A stretch of 64,000 nt of DNA. Source: Hymenobacter metallilatus (lineage in GTDB: Bacteria; Bacteroidota; Bacteroidia; Cytophagales; Hymenobacteraceae). Shown here in pieces: positions 1 to 8,415 of the stretch. The first letter of the stretch is position 1. Each line of letters starts with the position of its first letter. The notes under the pieces were generated by a model, which searched no databases, was not told where the DNA came from, and saw nothing but the letters and a program-made list of their open reading frames with translations. The stretch lies in the NCBI RefSeq assembly GCF_003944705.1, contig NZ_RWIS01000001.1, positions 186,001-250,000 of the forward strand, written 5' to 3'. Both the position numbers and the translations under genes were made by a program.

Positions 1-2232
1 TCGGGTATGGAATTCAACGAAGGCGGTATTTCGCTGGACAAGATTCCGGTGAAGCTGATGTACCAGCCCCTGGCCGATGGCTCGTTGCGGCTGGCCTGGG
101 ATGTTACGCTGGCCCCCCTCAACGGGGAGCACTACTGGAACGCCCGCGTAGACGCAGCTACTGGTGCGCTGCTGGATAAAACCGACTACACCATTTCCGA
201 CAGCTTCAGCCCCTCGGCCCTGACCCGGCCTATTGCCCAGGCAGTGGCGGCCAATGCCCGGGGCGCGGCTCCGGTAGCTGCCCCCACCGCGGGTAAGCCC
301 ACGGCGGCCAACACCTACAATGTGTGGCCCATCACCACCGAAAGCCCCTCGCATGGTCCTCGTCAGCTGGTAGCCAACCCGGCCGATGCCACGGCCTCAC
401 CGTTCGGCTGGCACGACATTGATGGCGTGACCGGGGCGGAGTACACTATTACGCGCGGCAACAACGTGCACGCCTACGATGACCGCTCCAACCGGAACGT
501 GTACATCTCCAACAGCAGCGTGAGCCCCAACGGCGGTGCCAACCTGGAATTCAACTTTCCTTTTGACAACGCCCTGGCCGCTTCGGCCACCAACAACCTG
601 AACGCAGCCGTCGTGAACCTGTTCTACTGGAACAACATGATGCACGACGTGATGGCCCGCAAAGGCTTCGACGAAGTAAGCGGTAACTTCCAGTACAAGA
701 ACTACGGTGGTCAGGCCCTGGGCTTCGACCCCGTACAGGCAGAGGCCCAGGATGGCGCAGCCGCCACACCCGCCAAGCTGAACAACGCCAACTTCTCTAC
801 CCCCGTAGATGGTGCGCGCCCCCGTATGCAGATGTACCTGTGGGATGCCAAGGAGCAGTCGTTCGCCATTACGGCCCCCGCTTCGCTGGCAGGCAGCATT
901 ACCGCCCAGGAAGGTGCCAACGGCCGTACCCTGGCTCAGGTAGGCCCTATTACCGGCAACATTGTGCTGGCAAATGACGGCTCGGCCAACCCTGCCCGGG
1001 GTTGCAACCCTTTGGTGAATGCTACTGCCATCAGCGGCAACATTGCTTTGGTGCAGCGCGGTAAGTGCAACTTCTCCTCCAAAATCAAGAATGCCCAGAA
1101 TGCCGGTGCCCGCATGGTAATTGTGATGGACAGCATTCCGAACAACCCGCTGGTAACCATGGCCGGTACCGACCCGGATTCGATTGGTATCCGTATTCCG
1201 TCCATCTTCATCAGCAAGGCTGATGGAGACCGTATCCGGACGGCACTGGCGGCCGGCCAGACGGTTACCTTTGCGGCCAGCAGCAGCCTGTACTACCGCG
1301 ACGGGGACTTCGATAATGGCATTGTGGCCCACGAGTACGGCCACGGCATCTCCAACCGCCTCACGGGTGGCCCCGGCAACTCCAGCTGCCTGAGCAGCGC
1401 CGAGCAGATGGGCGAAGGCTGGAGCGACTTCTTTGCCCTCTGGATGACGACCAAGCCCGGCGACGTAGGGGCTACGCCCCGCGGTGTTGGAACTTATGCT
1501 GTATTTGAAGCTCCCACCGGCGACGGTATTCGCCGTAAGCCCTATACCACGAACTTCGCCCTCAACAACCACACTTACGCCTTCATTGGTACGGGCTCGG
1601 GCCAGTACAGCGAAGTGCACGATATTGGCGAAATATGGGCCGCAGTGCTCTGGGACCTGAACTGGGCTCTGATTGATAAGTACGGCTACAACGCCGACCT
1701 GAAAGCGGCTACCGGCGGCAACAACGTGGCCCTGCAGCTGGTACTGGATGGCTGCAAGCTGCAGAAGTGCAACCCTGGTTTCATTGATGGCCGCAACGCC
1801 ATTCTGCAGGCTGATTCCATTAACAACCGCGCTGCCAACTCGGCCGTTATCTGGCGCGTGTTTGCCCGCCGGGGCATGGGCTTCAGTGCCCGCCAAGGCA
1901 GCGCCAACAGCCTCACCGACCAAATAGCAGCCTATGACCTGCCAGCCGTGCTGAGCAGCACCAAGCAGCTCAGCGAAAAGCTGCTGGAAGTGTACCCGAA
2001 CCCGGCCAACGGCCAGGTGCTGGTTCGCACGCAGGTAGGTAGCTCGGCCCCGGTACAGGTGGAACTGGTGTCGTTGCTGGGTCAGCGGGTGAGCACCCAA
2101 CAGGTGCCGGCTGCCCGCCTACAGCAGGAAGGCGTAGTGCTGAACACCAGCAAGGTGGCCGGGGGCGTGTACCTCGTGCGCCTGACTACCTCGGAAGGCA
2201 TTATCACCAAAAAAGTGGTTGTGCAGCACTAA
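1..2232 (+). CDS. Secreted M36 (fungalysin-type) metalloprotease with PA domain and T9SS sorting tail, 5' partial
   Basis: The open frame runs in from base 1, so the signal peptide and most of the FTP-type propeptide lie outside the window. The first residues (about 1-60) look like the end of that propeptide. The zinc motif HEYGH lies near residue 442 of the visible part, with a downstream glutamate region (SEVHDIGEIWA) typical of M36. A protease-associated (PA) domain with two cysteines is inserted at about residues 300-425, before the zinc motif. The last 75 residues (VYPNPANGQV to KKVVVQH) are a type A Por sorting domain, so the protein is expected at the cell surface or outside the cell through T9SS. 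The family degrades proteins extracellularly. A long hairpin follows at once, suggesting a single-gene transcript end. Family assignment is firm; substrate is unknown. Confidence 0.93.
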   Translation, partial: SGMEFNEGGISLDKIPVKLMYQPLADGSLRLAWDVTLAPLNGEHYWNARVDAATGALLDKTDYTISDSFSPSALTRPIAQAVAANARGAAPVAAPTAGKPTAANTYNVWPITTESPSHGPRQLVANPADATASPFGWHDIDGVTGAEYTITRGNNVHAYDDRSNRNVYISNSSVSPNGGANLEFNFPFDNALAASATNNLNAAVVNLFYWNNMMHDVMARKGFDEVSGNFQYKNYGGQALGFDPVQAEAQDGAAATPAKLNNANFSTPVDGARPRMQMYLWDAKEQSFAITAPASLAGSITAQEGANGRTLAQVGPITGNIVLANDGSANPARGCNPLVNATAISGNIALVQRGKCNFSSKIKNAQNAGARMVIVMDSIPNNPLVTMAGTDPDSIGIRIPSIFISKADGDRIRTALAAGQTVTFAASSSLYYRDGDFDNGIVAHEYGHGISNRLTGGPGNSSCLSSAEQMGEGWSDFFALWMTTKPGDVGATPRGVGTYAVFEAPTGDGIRRKPYTTNFALNNHTYAFIGTGSGQYSEVHDIGEIWAAVLWDLNWALIDKYGYNADLKAATGGNNVALQLVLDGCKLQKCNPGFIDGRNAILQADSINNRAANSAVIWRVFARRGMGFSARQGSANSLTDQIAAYDLPAVLSSTKQLSEKLLEVYPNPANGQVLVRTQVGSSAPVQVELVSLLGQRVSTQQVPAARLQQEGVVLNTSKVAGGVYLVRLTTSEGIITKKVVVQH

Positions 2233-2242
2233 GCGGCTGTTA

Positions 2243-2309
2243 GCCCAAGCACCAACAGAAACCCCCGCCCGGCATTACGCCGGACGGGGGTTTCTGTTGG
2301 TGCTTGGGC
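2243..2309. terminator. 31-bp hairpin terminator after the M36 gene
   Basis: Arms at 2243-2273 and 2279-2309 are complementary over 31 bp with one mismatch and a 5-base loop. The lower stem is A/T-mixed, and GTTTCT/AGAAAC steps flank a G/C-rich tip. The long arms are typical of gene ends in this window. Confidence 0.7.
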
Positions 2310-2441
2310 CAGCGGTTGGCGGGGCGCAAGGATATCGGCTGGAGGCGGGCTGAATTAGATATTTCACGCAACCGGCCAGGCACCGTCCGGCGGCGCGGGC
2401 CCGTACTCGTATACAACCTCCGACTACTTACCTGTTTCCTC

Positions 2442-2855
2442 ATGGATGTTACCCGCTCCGATGCAGCCTTACTGGCCCTGCGGCCTGCCCTACCCGTTTC
2501 CGTAACCGCTGACGATACGCCGGTTGCCCGTTTCCTGCACATCACCCTACGCCCGCTCCTGAAGCTGCAAAACCAGCTGCTGCTTGCGGTGGTAGCCGAT
2601 TTTGTGCGTGACCATCATGTGCCGCTAGGTGCTGCGGGCAGTACCGAGCGGCAGCGGCTGCTGGCGGAACTGCTGAGCCGCAACACCAAGCTGCGCTACC
2701 TGGTGGTAGGGCTGGTGCTGGGCCAGTTTACGGAACCCGAGCTACACCTCTACCAGCAACACCGCCCCGAGCTGAACCGCCGCATACTGGAGCTGGCCAG
2801 CCGCCGCGTGCAGGACCAGGCCGCCACGGTAGCCGAGCTGAGTGGTACGCCTTAA
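2442..2855 (+). CDS. Hypothetical protein, 137 aa
   Basis: I do not recognise this protein. The frame could open at 2304, but that would place coding sequence inside the upstream terminator, so the ATG at 2442 (MDVTRSDAALLALRP) is preferred. The product is leucine- and arginine-rich and apparently all-helical, with no signal peptide and no membrane segment. The C-terminal half (TERQRLLAELLSRNTKLRYL onward) looks like an amphipathic helical bundle. Third-codon-position G+C bias resembles the neighbours, which supports real coding. It is flanked by terminators on both sides and is probably transcribed alone. Confidence 0.6.
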   Translation: MDVTRSDAALLALRPALPVSVTADDTPVARFLHITLRPLLKLQNQLLLAVVADFVRDHHVPLGAAGSTERQRLLAELLSRNTKLRYLVVGLVLGQFTEPELHLYQQHRPELNRRILELASRRVQDQAATVAELSGTP

Positions 2856-2912
2856 GCCCCACCCCAGTGCCCACCCGGCACCTCCGGCTGGCGCCACGTT
2901 GGGGTCAGGAGG

Positions 2913-2962
2913 CAATAAGCAGCAAGGCCCGCAACGATGGTTGCGGGCCTTGCTGCTTATTG
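2913..2962. terminator. Bidirectional terminator between convergent genes
   Basis: Perfect 23-bp arms at 2913-2935 and 2940-2962 with a GATG loop, between the convergent hypothetical gene and the TerC gene. Confidence 0.75.
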
Positions 2963-2982
2963 GCGGCTGGAGTTGCCGCGGC

Positions 2983-3750
2983 TTAGTCGTACTGGGAGTC
3001 GCGTAGGTGTACGGGCGCGGTCTTCTTGCGCAGGCGCATATTCAGCACTTCCACAATCAAGGAGAAGAACATGGCGAAGTAGATGTAACCCTTCTCGATT
3101 TCCTTGTGGAAAGCCTCCATCACCAGCATTACCCCAATCATAATCAGGAAGGACAGGGCCAGCATCTTGATGGTGGGGTTCTTGTTGACGAAATCGGCTA
3201 CTACACCGGAGAAAACCAGCATCACGCCCATCGACAGCACCACGGCCAGAATCATAATCAGCACGTTATCCACCAGGCCCACGGCCGTCAGGATGGAGTC
3301 GAAGCTGAACACAATGTCGATAAGGATAATCTGGAAGATGATGCTACCCATGGAGGCGCCGCCTTTACCACCAGCCTCGTGCTCCTCTTCACCTTGCAGC
3401 TTGGTATGAATTTCGGTAGTGCTTTTGCCAATCAGGAACAGGCCGCCCGCCAGCAGAATCAGGTCCCGGCCGGTTACGCCGAAGTCATGGTCGGCCCAGG
3501 GAATATCCAGGTGAAACAGCGGCGCCTTCAACCCCACAATCCAGCTAATGCTGAGCAGCAGCCCGATGCGGCACAACAGCGCCAGCACTAAGCCTATGCT
3601 GCGCCCCCGCTTCTGCAGCTGCGGCGGCAGCCGGTTTACAATAATGGAAATGAAGATGATATTGTCGATGCCCAACACGATTTCCATGAACGTGAGCGTC
3701 AGCAGGCTCACCCAGGTTTGCGGGTTGGAAAAAACGGAAAGGTCGAACAC
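2983..3750 (-). CDS. TerC-family integral membrane protein
   Basis: A 255-residue membrane protein with about seven hydrophobic segments. It has the TerC signature acidic residues in membrane helices: LGIDN (D29) near the start and DIVFSFDS (D145, D151) in the middle. A charged cytoplasmic loop (LQGEEEHEAGGKGG, about 118-131) separates the halves. TerC/Alx proteins are linked to tellurite resistance and to manganese export coupled to metallation of exported proteins; the exact ion here is inferred from the family. No ter operon partners are present, so this is the stand-alone housekeeping form common in Bacteroidota. Length matches the short TerC subfamily. Confidence 0.92.
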   Translation of the reverse strand: MFDLSVFSNPQTWVSLLTLTFMEIVLGIDNIIFISIIVNRLPPQLQKRGRSIGLVLALLCRIGLLLSISWIVGLKAPLFHLDIPWADHDFGVTGRDLILLAGGLFLIGKSTTEIHTKLQGEEEHEAGGKGGASMGSIIFQIILIDIVFSFDSILTAVGLVDNVLIMILAVVLSMGVMLVFSGVVADFVNKNPTIKMLALSFLIMIGVMLVMEAFHKEIEKGYIYFAMFFSLIVEVLNMRLRKKTAPVHLRDSQYD

Positions 3751-3852
3751 GGCGGTTGGAATGTGGTGAAGGTGTCAGAATGCGGACAATGCAGAAAAGG
3801 AAAGGATAAGCCAGGCCCCGGCCATTTGCATCTTTTCCTGCATTTTCCACAT

Positions 3853-4344
3853 TTATGATTTCATGTTCACGAACTGCAGGGGCTGGCCGATGCTGGCCTG
3901 GCGCACGGCCGCAATGGCCGCCTGCAGGTCGTCAATCTTCTTGGCCGTTACCCGAATCTGGTCGTCCTGCATCTGGGCCTCCACCTTCACTTTCGCGTCC
4001 TTAATGGCCTTGATAACTTTGCGGCCGACTTCCTTATCCACGCCGGCCCGCACTTTCACTACCTTCTTTACCAGGGCTCCGCTGGGCTGCTCCTCGGCCG
4101 AAAAATCCAGGGCCGTACCGTCAATGCCCTGCTTCACGATGCGGCCCAGCAGGATGTTTTCCAGGGCCTGCACCCGCATGGAGTTTTCGGAAGTGAGCAG
4201 GATGGTGTTGGCTTTTTTGTCCAGCTCAATGCCGCCTTTGGTGTCGCGCAGGTCGTAGCGGGTCTGTAGTTCTTTTTTGGCCGTATTTACCGCATTTTCC
4301 AGGGTTTGCGGATCTACTTTGCTCACAATGTCGAAAGATGCCAT
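3853..4344 (-). CDS. yajQ: YajQ-family nucleotide-binding protein
   Basis: 163 residues with the family start MASFDIVSKVDPQTLENAVN and the conserved stretch YDLRDTKGGIELDKK. This is full length for the family, which folds as two ferredoxin-like domains. YajQ proteins bind nucleotides; some bind cyclic di-GMP and act as transcription-factor partners, and others have been linked to RNA or phage transcription. Cytoplasmic. The gene appears monocistronic: a TATCTTTG -7 element lies 48 bases upstream on the same strand and TerC is separated by about 100 bases. Confidence 0.93.
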   Translation of the reverse strand: MASFDIVSKVDPQTLENAVNTAKKELQTRYDLRDTKGGIELDKKANTILLTSENSMRVQALENILLGRIVKQGIDGTALDFSAEEQPSGALVKKVVKVRAGVDKEVGRKVIKAIKDAKVKVEAQMQDDQIRVTAKKIDDLQAAIAAVRQASIGQPLQFVNMKS

Positions 4345-4391
4345 GGGAAAGAGAGAAAAATCAGGGGTCGAAATCAGGCTGTTTGGGGCGC

Positions 4392-4399
4392 CAAAGATA
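4392..4399 (-). promoter_or_regulatory. Candidate -7 element (TATCTTTG) for yajQ
   Basis: Minus-strand TATCTTTG matches the Bacteroidota sigma-ABfr -7 consensus TAnnTTTG exactly. It would give a leader of about 40 bases. No convincing -33 element was seen, so confidence is limited. Confidence 0.45.
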
Positions 4400-4487
4400 A
4401 GGAGGGGAAGATACGGGGAGCCGCCCGCGCCGGAATTGTACGTTACTTACCGGTTTTCCGCCGTACTACCTCTTACCTCCTGCTTCC

Positions 4488-4928
4488 ATGCCCATCGGTA
4501 GCCCCCAAACACCCCCCGAGTGGGACGCCTACTACCACCTGCGCTACACCGTGCTACGCCAGCCCTGGCAGCAGCCGCCCGGCTCGGAGCGCGCCCCCGA
4601 CGATGCGGCCCCCACCACCACGCACGCCCTGTTGCTGGCTCCCGAGGGCTATGCTTTGGGCGTGGGCCGGCTGCATCCTTCCGGGCCGGGCCAGGGGCAG
4701 CTGCGGTTTATGGCGGTACATCCGGCGTGGCAGGGCCGGGGCGTGGGCCGGCAGGTACTGGAATACCTGGAGGCGGCGGCCTGGCAGCAGGGTCTTACCG
4801 AGCTGCTGCTCCACGCCCGCCAAGCGGCCGTACCGTTCTATGCGCGGCTGGGCTACACGGTGGTGGCACCTTCGCACACGCTGTTTGGCAGCATTCCGCA
4901 TTTTCTGATGCGCAAGGAGCTTACGTGA
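4488..4928 (+). CDS. GNAT-family N-acetyltransferase
   Basis: 146 residues with the acetyl-CoA-binding motif A, VHPAWQGRGVGRQVLEYLE (QGRGVG at about 82-87). A typical motif B end follows: VPFYARLGYTVV, in which the tyrosine is the usual general acid. Length and the closing FLMRKEL strand match ElaA/GNAT small-molecule acetyltransferases. The substrate cannot be told from sequence. Start chosen at the ATG that opens MPIGSPQTPPEWDAYY, just before the first strand. It is divergent from yajQ and separated from the downstream thioesterase by about 120 bases on the same strand. Confidence 0.88.
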   Translation: MPIGSPQTPPEWDAYYHLRYTVLRQPWQQPPGSERAPDDAAPTTTHALLLAPEGYALGVGRLHPSGPGQGQLRFMAVHPAWQGRGVGRQVLEYLEAAAWQQGLTELLLHARQAAVPFYARLGYTVVAPSHTLFGSIPHFLMRKELT

Positions 4929-5049
4929 GGCGCTGGCTGCCGGTACCGCGCCCACCCACACCCAATGGGCCCGTACCAGGCACCGGTTTTTTGCTGAAAG
5001 TAGCTACTTTTCCGGCCCGTCTGCCGCCTTGTCTCTTCCCCCCTCGTTC

Positions 5050-5529
5050 ATGGAACAACTACCCGATGCCGCTACCCTGGTGGCTATTTATAACACCATC
5101 AACCATTACGGCCGGGCCAACGGCATGGAGCTGCTGCTCACCCGGCCCGGCGACGTGCGCTACACCATGACCATCCGCGACGAGCACCTCTCCTCCCCCG
5201 GCACCTGCCACGGTGGGGTGCTGGCCGGCCTCATGGATTCCACCCTGGGCGCGGCGGCACTGTCCCTGGCGTTTACGGCAGGGGAACTGGTATCTACCGT
5301 GGAGTTCAAGATTAACTACCTGCATCCGGTACGCCTGCACGACCACCTGGTGGCACACGGCGTAGTGGAGCACAGCGGCAAAACCCTGGTAGTAAGCAGC
5401 GCAGTCATTACCTGCCCCACCCGCGACAATCTGGTAGTGGCCCGGGGCATGGGGACTTTTAACCGCTACCCCGCTACCAAACGGGACTTTCACGACCTGC
5501 TGTTCCCTGGGGAGGAGAGTAGCGAGTAA
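5050..5529 (+). CDS. PaaI-family hotdog thioesterase
   Basis: 159 residues from the ATG (MEQLPDAATL); an in-frame TTG 21 bases upstream is possible but less likely. The hotdog active-site motif CHGGVLAGLMDSTLG (HGG at 54-56, D63) and the following STVEFKINYLHPV strand are diagnostic for PaaI/YdiI-type acyl-CoA thioesterases. The expected reaction is hydrolysis of an acyl-CoA thioester in the cytoplasm; the acyl group is unknown. No phenylacetate or menaquinone genes are nearby, so the pathway cannot be inferred. A strong terminator follows. Confidence 0.88.
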   Translation: MEQLPDAATLVAIYNTINHYGRANGMELLLTRPGDVRYTMTIRDEHLSSPGTCHGGVLAGLMDSTLGAAALSLAFTAGELVSTVEFKINYLHPVRLHDHLVAHGVVEHSGKTLVVSSAVITCPTRDNLVVARGMGTFNRYPATKRDFHDLLFPGEESSE

Positions 5530-5561
5530 GGGGTAACGGTTACCCGCTACTCCCCCATAAA

Positions 5562-5604
5562 AAAGCCGCCGGGTGGCCCGCAGTAGCGGGCTCCCGGCGG
5601 CTTT
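5562..5604. terminator. Bidirectional terminator
   Basis: AAAGCCGCCGGG (5562-5573) pairs with CCCGGCGGCTTT (5593-5604), and an inner GCCCGC/GCGGGC stem closes on AGTA. It sits between convergent genes, with an A-run on one side and TTT on the other. Confidence 0.8.
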
Positions 5605-5633
5605 GCAACTACCGAACCTGGGGTATGAAAGGG

Positions 5634-6632
5634 TTACAGTCGTTCGGGCGAGTCAGCCGATTCGTGCTCGTGCTGGTCGTACTCGTCGTTCTCGTCCATT
5701 TCGGGCGCTTCTACCTTGCGCACGTTGCGGGCACAGTCTTCGTCGCGGTGGTTGCGGCCCACGGTGAATTCCACCCAGTCGCCTTCCCGCAGCTCATTGA
5801 AGTCTCCTTCCGCCATATCGGCGTAGCTGAAGAACAGGTTGTTGGGGGGCATCACCACAAAGCCAAAGCCATTTTTCAGGTTCTTGATGGTGCTGATGCC
5901 TACCGTGCCCACCGGACCGGCAGCCGTAGGGCCGGTGGGGCGTACGGGCTTCACGGTGGGATAGGCAGCAGGCTCGGGCGTATTCACGAACATGGTTTCA
6001 ATCAGCTCGTCGCCGCTGCTCAGGCCCTGATCAATGATGTCGTGCATCTGTACCGGGTAGGTGGCCTGATCCAGAAGCTGCTGCGAGGCACGGGTAACGC
6101 GGTTCTCGCCTTTGAAGTCCGTGTATTTGAAGTCCCAGTTCAGCAGCATCACGCGGGTGCCTACCGTATTGAGTTTCTTGATGAGGGGGGCATAATCAGA
6201 GTCGCCGGCAATGAGCACCACCACATCAAAGCTTTTGTGGATGGCCAGTTCCAGGGCTTCCAGGGACAGCCACACATCAATGCCTTTTTCCTGCAAACGA
6301 CCATCACGGGTTTTCAGGGGCATGTAGTGGGTCTGGATACCCATATTCATCAGAATATCGTCGAGCAGCCGGTCGTGAAACAGACGGTCCTTGTCGCGGG
6401 CTTCCGTAGCGGAGAGGCGGCCCCGGAAGAAGTGCGCATCGATAATCTGGCTCAGACGTACGTCTACGTCTTCTTCTTCAGCTACCTGATGGCGGATAAA
6501 TTCATGGAGGCCTTCCAGGCTTATACGGGCCTTACGATCATGCTGGAAGTAGTAGTAATCACTGATTTTCAGGAAATAATTGCCGTCGTAGAAGACGCCG
6601 ATCCTGATCAGGGGGCTATTCATCTGGTTCAT
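5634..6632 (-). CDS. NYN/LabA-type PIN-like nuclease fused to a cold-shock domain
   Basis: 332 residues. Residues 8-190 form an NYN (DUF88/LabA) PIN-like domain with IGVFYDGNYF (D16, N18) and the acidic motif IAGDSDYAPL (D144, D146), expected to bind a divalent metal for RNA cleavage. A proline-rich linker (about 218-240) leads to a cold-shock/OB domain at about 242-308, with the RNP1-like motif KNGFGFVV and a DVVEFTVG-like final strand. The C-terminus is highly acidic. The fusion suggests an RNA-binding ribonuclease; activity is inferred, not shown. Start chosen at the first ATG of a closely spaced pair. A TATCTTTG -7 element lies about 90 bases upstream. Confidence 0.87.
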   Translation of the reverse strand: MNQMNSPLIRIGVFYDGNYFLKISDYYYFQHDRKARISLEGLHEFIRHQVAEEEDVDVRLSQIIDAHFFRGRLSATEARDKDRLFHDRLLDDILMNMGIQTHYMPLKTRDGRLQEKGIDVWLSLEALELAIHKSFDVVVLIAGDSDYAPLIKKLNTVGTRVMLLNWDFKYTDFKGENRVTRASQQLLDQATYPVQMHDIIDQGLSSGDELIETMFVNTPEPAAYPTVKPVRPTGPTAAGPVGTVGISTIKNLKNGFGFVVMPPNNLFFSYADMAEGDFNELREGDWVEFTVGRNHRDEDCARNVRKVEAPEMDENDEYDQHEHESADSPERL

Positions 6633-6720
6633 ACAAGAAACGGTTTGAGCGCAAAAAGGTGTGTGTGAGTAAGAGCGGGTATGTTGGTTCGGTATGGCCC
6701 AATAGGTAGCTGGGGCCGGT

Positions 6721-6728
6721 CAAAGATA
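6721..6728 (-). promoter_or_regulatory. Candidate -7 element (TATCTTTG) for the NYN-CSD gene
   Basis: Exact minus-strand match to TAnnTTTG, about 90 bases before the start codon. The resulting leader of about 80 bases is long enough to hold RNA structure. Confidence 0.42.
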
Positions 6729-6777
6729 CTAGTTGTTAAACTTACGGTATTGTTATAATCCATTGAACCGATTAATT

Positions 6778-6797
6778 TATCACATGATCATGTGATA
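6778..6797. promoter_or_regulatory. Perfect 20-bp palindrome
   Basis: TATCACATGATCATGTGATA is fully self-complementary and lies upstream of the NYN-CSD gene beyond its putative promoter. It could be an operator for a dimeric regulator, but no function can be assigned. Confidence 0.4.
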
Positions 6798-7262
6798 CCT
6801 CGACCAACGACACTACCGAAAGCAGGTTTCTGGGGCGCAAAAAGCACGTACTGCATGAGTAGTACGTGAAGCCCGAAGCCTTACCACTCAAAATGAGCGC
6901 ACTGCCTGTCTTTTCTCCTGTTTTTATAAAGTAATTCTTCATCACAATATTAAATGATATCTATCTTTTATACGAATTTACAGAGTGCAAACTGCATGGG
7001 ATTAGTATAAAAAATATTGAAAAGGAGAACAGAAGCCGATTCGGGTTTTAACTGTCGAGCTTCCCCATTAAGTCCAAAAACTGGAACGCTACTCCACGTA
7101 GGTAGCTCATCAAATGTATCAGAAAACCGCTCTGCCAAATGGGATATTCGGCCGACCTGAGGTTTTATTGGCTTAAATCCTTCCAACCACAGACCAACAG
7201 ACGCTTTTCTTTACCGAAGACTGCATAGCAAATATACGAATTGCTGTCTTTTTAGAATTAGT

Positions 7263-8003
7263 CTAAAACTTCATTCTGCCAAGTAAGGCTCCCAGTATCA
7301 GCAGGGCATACCCAATACAGATGCCCACTTCGAGCAGGTTACCGCTGCGGGAGCCGGTCCGGATCAATGGAATTTTCAGACATGCGTCGCTAAGGGGGCG
7401 AAACCATTTTACGCCGGCTTTGGTGAGCGTATCGGCTAACAGGTGGGAGAGGTAGCCTCCCCCGGCAAATAGCGCTACCCCATGCCAGCCCAGGCTCTGG
7501 TTGGCCAGATGACCGATATAGGTCCAGAGGCCGGCGGCCCAGAGTGTATGCGTCCAGGAGCGGTGGGCGGTAAAAGGGGCCACGGCCACAAAGCAGCCCA
7601 GCATACTCAGCCACACATACCCCGTGTACAGGCCCGCCACTACCGTGCAAAGCCCCGTGAACAATAAGGCCAGCTTGCGGGTAGAATCGCCCTGCATGGC
7701 CGCCCCGATTAGCCCAAATGCCAGGGCTGCCGTGAAACCCATGCGCCGGTCGGGGCCGGGGGGGAGTTGAAAGTGGGTGTAGAGGGCCAGAACAGCGGCC
7801 ACCACGATAAATGCCCAGCGCACGTAATTCTGGGCAAAGCCCAGGCGCTTGCTGAGGCGAGAGCCTGGGTGGTCCAGGTCGGGGGCCAGGGCGGAAAAAC
7901 CCGCCAGGGCAATACCAGCCGGGGAAAACGGGACGCCCGGCACCAGGCCGGCCACGGCTACGCCGGTAATCAGGCCAATGGCCAAATGAGAAGAACCGCG
8001 CAC
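7263..8003 (-). CDS. YdjM/DUF457-family membrane-bound metal-dependent hydrolase-like protein
   Basis: A polytopic membrane protein. The GTG at 8003 gives the canonical family start (VRGSSHLAIGLITG, compare the MTxxxHxxxG start of YdjM) and 246 residues; the open frame extends to a GTG at 8132 as an alternative. Family markers are SHLAIG near the N-terminus, ALAPDLDHPGS (the PDxDHP metal motif), the HRSWTHT motif in the middle, and SHLLADTLTKAGVKWFRP near the end. These histidines and aspartates suggest a membrane metal site. The family is called a metal-dependent hydrolase (YdjM is LexA-regulated in E. coli), but its reaction is not known. Several hydrophobic helices agree with inner-membrane location. 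Confidence 0.85.
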   Translation of the reverse strand: MRGSSHLAIGLITGVAVAGLVPGVPFSPAGIALAGFSALAPDLDHPGSRLSKRLGFAQNYVRWAFIVVAAVLALYTHFQLPPGPDRRMGFTAALAFGLIGAAMQGDSTRKLALLFTGLCTVVAGLYTGYVWLSMLGCFVAVAPFTAHRSWTHTLWAAGLWTYIGHLANQSLGWHGVALFAGGGYLSHLLADTLTKAGVKWFRPLSDACLKIPLIRTGSRSGNLLEVGICIGYALLILGALLGRMKF

Positions 8004-8190
8004 TGACGACAGAGGTAAAAGCAGAAACAGCGAAGATACCAACGGCGGCAGCAATACCGGGCAGGTGGCCGGGAAATTCCCGGCTGCGGCAGAAAGCCCG
8101 GACAGCAAGGTACCCAGCCGTTGGTGTAACACAGCCGGACCGGTAGAACCCGGAGCAGAAGGTTACTGCCTTACGGGGTAGTCACCTGGC

Positions 8191-8403
8191 TTACCACTTA
8201 CCGGAACTGCCTTTCAGGTTGCCCCGGATGTCGCGCACCTGGTTTTCAAGCAGGGCCAGGCCGCGGTGGAAAGCATCCATTGCCTCGGCCTTTTCGTGGT
8301 CGGGCAGGGGGCCATGCTGCTGCACCTGCTCCCGTACGTGGCGCAGGTGGTTGAGCAGGTCGTCCCACTCATCGGGGGCAGAATTCGTCGCGGAAGTAGT
8401 CAT
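8191..8403 (-). CDS. Small hypothetical protein, 70 aa
   Basis: The ATG at 8403 gives MTTSATNSAPDEWDDLLNHL, a short helical and charged protein without signal or membrane segment. A TTG four codons upstream is a weaker option. The heptad-like run LLNHLRHVREQVQQ and the second helix FHRGLALLENQVRDI suggest a small coiled-coil hairpin. No known family is recognised. It lies 187 bases upstream of the YdjM-like gene on the same strand and could share its transcript. Confidence 0.55.
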   Translation of the reverse strand: MTTSATNSAPDEWDDLLNHLRHVREQVQQHGPLPDHEKAEAMDAFHRGLALLENQVRDIRGNLKGSSGKW

Positions 8404-8415
8404 TGAGGGGGGCAA

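Larger units (their letters stand above)
6633..7262. other. A+T-rich gene-poor intergenic stretch with palindromes
   Basis: About 630 bases with clearly lower G+C than the flanks. It holds a perfect 20-bp palindrome at 6778-6797 and an 8-bp hairpin at 6845-6868. A minus-strand frame of 72 codons at 6968-7186 has no recognisable domain and is not called as a gene. It could be the remnant of an acquired gene. Confidence 0.55.

Noticed and set aside
397..2100. 567-codon minus-strand frame opposite the M36 gene
   Set aside because: Antisense shadow created by strong codon bias of the real gene; Ala/Gly/His/Val-rich with no domain.
5625..6668. 347-codon plus-strand frame opposite the NYN-CSD gene
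   Set aside because: Antisense to conserved NYN and cold-shock motifs; composition is shadow-like.
6733..6759. TTGTTA and TATAAT as a sigma-70 promoter
   Set aside because: The spacer is only 15 bases and Bacteroidota use TAnnTTTG-type promoters; a coincidence in A+T-rich DNA is more likely.
6968..7186. 72-codon minus-strand frame in the A+T-rich gap
   Set aside because: No homology or signal is recognisable and there is no downstream terminator; noted only as a possible remnant.
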